From Bacteroidaceae bacterium (GTDB lineage Bacteria; Bacteroidota; Bacteroidia; Bacteroidales; Bacteroidaceae): DNA of 42,224 bases. This document shows, one piece after another, positions 40,301 to 42,224 of this stretch (position 1 is the first letter of the stretch; each line of letters begins with the position of its first letter). The notes under the pieces were generated by a model. That model saw nothing but the letters and a program-made list of their open reading frames with translations. It searched no databases and was not told the DNA's origin. The translations under genes and the position numbers were made by a program. Location: the NCBI GenBank assembly GCA_017650105.1, contig JAGCFO010000035.1, forward strand, positions 1-42,224, read 5' to 3'.

Positions 40301-41263
40301 TACCGTCACATGGGCTTCTTCGCCCACCACGCTGATTGTGACATCGTCCTGCAAGTTCGCTATCGTATATTTCAGCTTGCCGTCGCTCTGGGTGGTCATT
40401 TGGCTGATGACGTCCGTGCCGTTCACATACACGTGAGCCACTAAATAGTCCGTACTCGAGGGGTATGCATAGAAGGTAAGGCTCGAGTTTTTCTCCGCCT
40501 CATACGTCTGGCTCCCGTTGGTCAATGCCGATTCGCCTGAGATCTGGAACGCGCCTCCGGCGGAGACGCTGGCGGTTACATTCACTGTTTCCGATATTCC
40601 CGAGCAGGGCACAACGGCGGCAAACTCGCTCCAAACGTTCGCGTGCTCGTGCTTGTCTTGACACTGCTCTTCCGTCCATACAGCCACATGCGCGGTGATG
40701 TTGCTTGCAGGGGCTGTGGAGTAGTCGCTCCAGTTGCCCGACAGGGTGGGCTCATATAATATAGAGCCCATGAAGAATATGTCAGTCAGATTCTCACACA
40801 GAAGATGAGGAGTTGTACCACCCGAATAATCCGAGCTCATACCAGTAACGGATCCTTTAAACACAATCTTTGTGAGTTGCGGGCAAGACAGATAGCTATT
40901 AAAGTGATGGCCAACATAATCATTAGAATTCGTCGAAGAAACAACGTGGTTAAAAAAATAGTTGCCCTGAAAGGTCAACGTCTTCACATAGTCGTTCGTA
41001 ATTGTACCGGATCCGCACTCGACATAATACTTCGTTCCGCCGTCCTCTATGTAGTTGGGCACGGTGACATTCTCATCCGTTCCATTGATTCCCGCAAGCA
41101 CAGCCAAATCATCCTTAAAATCTCCAGAATACGTATACAATAGGAACGTAAAGTTCTGGAAGGTGCAGCTTCGATAAAAGGTATAACCGTCCTTTGCCCC
41201 TGCGCTCTGGGCTCCTGCCGCAAGAAGGCAGAGAAGAAGAAAGAATTGTTTGATACGTCTCAT
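37370..41263 (-). CDS. BspA-like LRR_5 surface protein with duplicated beta modules and one dockerin-like loop (1297 aa)
   Basis: A secreted protein with a signal peptide of about 1-23. Residues 24-220 form a divergent LRR-like region. Then come beta-rich modules in the order A-A-B-A-B. A is about 90 residues (VTVSASVSGGGRFQKSGGQ ... YISVVGE, starting near 224, 317 and 513). B is about 100 residues (SPGGKVTYTKN ... FTFK, near 409 and 605). An EF-hand-like segment (DTDGDEQISKAEA, about 718) leads into LRR_5-type repeats (about 735-1010, for example LKSIDIPENVTTIGNFAF), the classical BspA repeat. A tail of about 250 residues without a recognised domain follows. The last residues carry a single dockerin-type loop, DVNSDGEINVSD. 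Its repeats belong to a different class from those of the two downstream DUF285 proteins, but it shares their type of ending. The likely role is surface adhesion. Confidence 0.88.
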   Translation of the reverse strand: MRRIKQFFLLLCLLAAGAQSAGAKDGYTFYRSCTFQNFTFLLYTYSGDFKDDLAVLAGINGTDENVTVPNYIEDGGTKYYVECGSGTITNDYVKTLTFQGNYFFNHVVSSTNSNDYVGHHFNSYLSCPQLTKIVFKGSVTGMSSDYSGGTTPHLLCENLTDIFFMGSILYEPTLSGNWSDYSTAPASNITAHVAVWTEEQCQDKHEHANVWSEFAAVVPCSGISETVNVTASVSAGGAFQISGESALTNGSQTYEAEKNSSLTFYAYPSSTDYLVAHVYVNGTDVISQMTTQSDGKLKYTIANLQDDVTISVVGEEAHVTVSASVSGGGRFQKSGGQELTYGSQEYEVDTHSTFTFLASADGGCQVAHVYLNGRDIIGEMEQLSNGKLRYTIEDIRDDVYISVVGESLYEDAWVSVSPGGKVTYTKNNVPTNITSSAYVRINNGSTQDLFIVPNEGYELDKYWIGNPYPMQDFTETTGLLALEPQEDGSYKLTIDHGFNILFTFKKTGITDGTVTVSASVSGGGRFQKSGGQELTYGSQEYVVDGHSDFTFTVSAGNSSQVAHVYLNGKDIIEEMEQQANGKLKYTIEDICDNVYISVVGESTIQTAYITTTPGGKVTYTKNDVPKEIATWDYVEFPVDSSLDLFIVPDEGYELEKYWIEGPPIQDFTETTGMLALVPQDDGSYKLTIDYGFSLLFTFKAKDLITFQDDAVRAICVAAGWDTDGDEQISKAEAAAVESLNANGSSSSVFYNNTDITSFTELQYFTGLTTLKSAFYGCSALEEVIVPYGVTNLNSAFGECLALKKVVIPETVTNIERAFGLVINSENISSLEHMTLPSGLETIGQYAFVKSGLKSIDIPENVTTIGNFAFHSCVNLKMLYIPSAVTSIAGFNDLGNSLSFHNCTGLEAIVVDAQNSNYKSPDGCNAIIEKSSNKLILGCRNTMIPDGVVTLGGYSFFKQPITSVVIPASVSAIEAYCFNNCADLAMVECKRETPPSIAGTSFRGINGDAVLKVPYGCAEAYSSWAQYFGGGIVEAENAVTPVFEYRKEIILAADFPSVRMHTTFNNNGADGIDEITSRHYLSMLPSKYTYQLQVPKDLESFRPVIVMKNGEDVTYDLLEDIDDNYYYYGMQSAANETWEISYDTRHRQAFVVKGGTALSTGVVGNWNYELIWDDDFAYFVPNGVLTFDLPSYDSNKNTYMSLEFSLRPNETFKAIRNGVDVTDLFSSRTVGNTNNPLVIYTLAEVNGGDTQAAYGFQMRDPAVWEITIDDGSGKFDVNSDGEINVSDVTSLVNKILHP
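39661..40312 (-). repeat. Duplicated A-B module pair inside the 1297-aa gene
   Basis: A block of about 65 bp starting at 39661 recurs at 40246, and similar sequence extends on both sides. The 585-bp offset equals 195 codons, one A plus one B module. The duplicated unit is therefore the A-B pair. Confidence 0.75.
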
Positions 41264-41313
41264 AGCTTTATAGATTTTTTTGTGATAAGTAGCCTAGATT
41301 AATTTTTGTGATA

Positions 41314-41345
41314 CAAAGTTAATACATTTTTCCCTGTTTTCCAAA
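41314..41345 (-). promoter_or_regulatory. Consensus Bacteroidetes promoter of the 1297-aa gene
   Basis: On the minus strand TTTG (41345-41342) is followed after 20 nt by TAACTTTG (41321-41314), a full match to TAnnTTTG. The leader to the ATG is about 50 nt. Confidence 0.75.
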
Positions 41346-41541
41346 TTATTTGCCGTTTTTTTAAAAAATGTTTATCGCGCGACTTGTTGTCTCACAAGCT
41401 TCTCCACGAGGCCGCCGGGGAAAACAAATGGGTGGAAGCTTTGAAGGCCCGACGCCCTTGCCCCCCCGTTTAGCCAAAGTTCTCTCCTCCAGAGGGATAG
41501 GCACAAGGAGGAAAAAATGTGGAAAAATATCTCCCCTTTTG
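41346..41541. other. Spacer without recognisable gene
   Basis: No coding frame with support. It contains a G/C-rich patch (GGCCGCCGGGG) and runs of C and A. I see nothing interpretable here. Confidence 0.5.
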
Positions 41542-41542
41542 C

Positions 41543-41573
41543 TTGCACAAACGGGAAAAATGTCGTACCTCCG
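41543..41573 (+). promoter_or_regulatory. Plus-strand promoter-like boxes facing the 78-bp repeats
   Basis: TTG (41543-41545) and TACCTCCG (41566-41573) are 20 nt apart, close to the Bacteroidetes consensus. Fifteen bp later an ATG (41589) opens a 21-residue frame starting MMKTLLFRRW, which ends inside the first 78-bp repeat (stop 41652-41654). This could be a promoter whose gene was broken or replaced by the repeats. Confidence 0.4.
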
Positions 41574-41611
41574 TAGCTAATAAGAGATATGATGAAAACG
41601 CTTCTTTTCCG

Positions 41612-41767
41612 ACGTTGGATTTCATCCTACCTTTTCTCGCCAAGGCATAACTGATGCAAGCATCGTTCTGCGCTTCTGGCTTAACGAAAACGTTGGATTA
41701 TATCCTACCTTTTCTCGCCAAGGCATAACTGATGCAAGCATCGTTCTGCACTTCTGGCTTAACGAAA
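41612..41767. repeat. 78-bp tandem direct repeat, two copies
   Basis: Units at 41612-41689 and 41690-41767 differ at about three positions. Both contain CTTTTCTCGCCAAGGCATAA and a short inverted repeat, GATGC-AA-GCATC. The flanks share GAAAACGC and TCTTTT. The minus strand is open through both units (78 = 26 codons), but the translation is just the repeat. Confidence 0.9.
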
Positions 41768-41833
41768 ACGCTCTTTTACATCGTGAGATAGTGTCTGGAA
41801 AGGTGTCGAACGGCTTCATTTGGCCGAAATAGC

Positions 41834-41944
41834 GTGCCCATCGACGGGGAACAGCTCTCGCAGCTGCCCATGCGCCTGGTGCGACAGGCAGGCAACATAG
41901 CCCAGAGAGTGCTCAAGGAGATCATCTACGCCAGCGAGAAATAA
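41834..41944 (+). pseudogene. Possible remnant of a gene 3' end
   Basis: A short G/C-rich frame in otherwise AT-rich DNA. It encodes VPIDGEQLSQLPMRLVRQAG and then NIAQRVLKEIIYASEK before a TAA. It looks like a natural C-terminal amphipathic helix. The frame is closed upstream by a TAG at 41789, and there is no ATG before 41869. I do not recognise the family. It could be the tail of a deleted gene, or a very short gene starting at GTG 41834 or ATG 41869. Confidence 0.35.
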
Positions 41945-41976
41945 GCCTCATAGAGAAGAAGTAAACACTAACAAGA

Positions 41977-42138
41977 GCTATTTCAATTTCAGTTATTTCA
42001 GTTATTTCAGATACCTTCAAAAATGCGAAACCCCTTTTTAAAGACTTATAACTAATTAATATATAGATATTTATATATAAAAAGAGAGATAGTTTGAACC
42101 CACTTGTTTTTAATTGAAATAATTGAAATTGAAATAGC
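41977..42138. repeat. 28-bp inverted repeat with iteron-like arms around an AT-rich core
   Basis: The left arm (41977-42004, extended to 42010) begins GCTATTTCAATTTCAGTTAT and contains tandem TTATTTCAG nonamers. The right arm (42111-42138) is its reverse complement at 26 of 28 positions, and the two differences still allow G-U pairs. The roughly 100-bp centre is very AT-rich (TATATAGATATTTATATATA). It ends 37 bp before the start codon of the next gene. It resembles an origin or operator region. The function is unproven. Confidence 0.7.
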
Positions 42139-42175
42139 AAAACATGATTTTTTTCATCTAAAAAGCAATATAACA

Positions 42176-42224
42176 ATGAAATACGATATTAGTAATTCCA
42201 TTGCCCCCGCGATGCCAACGCTCA
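42176..42224 (+). CDS. 5' end of a gene cut by the window edge
   Basis: ATG at 42176 opens a frame (MKYDISNSIAPAMPTL) that continues past the end of the window. It has no signal peptide. It stands right behind the inverted repeat and AT-rich core. In Bacteroidales, VirE/BT4734-type replication-like genes can start in a similar way, but 16 residues are too few to decide, so no function is assigned. Confidence 0.5.
   Translation, partial: MKYDISNSIAPAMPTL

Noticed and set aside
41622..41819. 65-codon minus-strand frame
   Set aside because: It is simply the translation of the two 78-bp repeats plus flank, without supporting context.
41922..42176. 84-codon minus-strand frame at the right end
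   Set aside because: It runs through the inverted repeat and AT-rich core, with low-complexity Ile/Phe/Leu translation.

Overview
The window looks like a chromosomal segment of a Bacteroidales bacterium, most likely Prevotella or a close relative. The reasons are a LolA-like gene directly after ftsK, a DUF5687 permease, an ECF sigma / anti-sigma / outer-membrane-receptor trio with DUF4974 and STN-type domains, an anaerobic sulfatase maturase, large BspA-like DUF285 surface proteins, promoter boxes of the Bacteroidetes type (TTTG, about 20 nt, TAnnTTTG), and the near absence of Shine-Dalgarno sites. This assignment rests on gene content only.

Layout. (1) 1-7.4 kb, plus strand, housekeeping: the 3' end of ftsK, a LolA-like carrier, thioredoxin reductase, a secreted M16 zinc peptidase, and a two-gene ABC exporter (DUF5687 permease plus ATPase). 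(2) 7.5-12.7 kb, plus strand: a DPE2-type 4-alpha-glucanotransferase, a serine-type sulfatase lipoprotein and the radical-SAM enzyme that matures such sulfatases. The last two form a functional pair. (3) 13.1-17.2 kb, plus strand: ECF sigma factor, zinc-finger/DUF4974 anti-sigma factor and a TonB-receptor-like beta-barrel, closed by a strong intrinsic terminator. This is the layout of a cell-surface signalling relay. (4) 17.5-21.7 kb, plus strand: a NagB-like/PIG-L fusion protein, a LOG-family protein and a small lipoprotein. (5) 21.9-41.3 kb, minus strand: three consecutive secreted repeat proteins of 1120, 3785 and 1297 aa. The first two are made of 26-residue DUF285 repeats arranged in 3 and 11 supermodules. 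The third carries duplicated beta-rich modules and LRR_5-type repeats. All three end in dockerin-like calcium loops. Each gene has its own promoter-like box. Hairpins lie downstream of each gene, and only the one after the 3785-aa gene has a convincing T-tract. (6) 41.3-42.2 kb: non-coding, repeat-rich DNA with a 78-bp tandem repeat, a coding remnant, and a 28-bp inverted repeat around an AT-rich core, just upstream of a gene that runs off the window.

The most unusual content is the roughly 20-kb minus-strand surface-protein locus. It shows clear signs of growth by repeat duplication at three scales (78 bp, 159 bp and 1188-bp spacing), and its dockerin-like C-termini have no cohesin partner in the window. 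Second is the NagB-like/PIG-L fusion, whose deaminase active-site loop has lost two residues that are catalytic in classical NagB. Third is the iteron-like inverted repeat at the right edge, which may mark a mobile element or a replication/control region.
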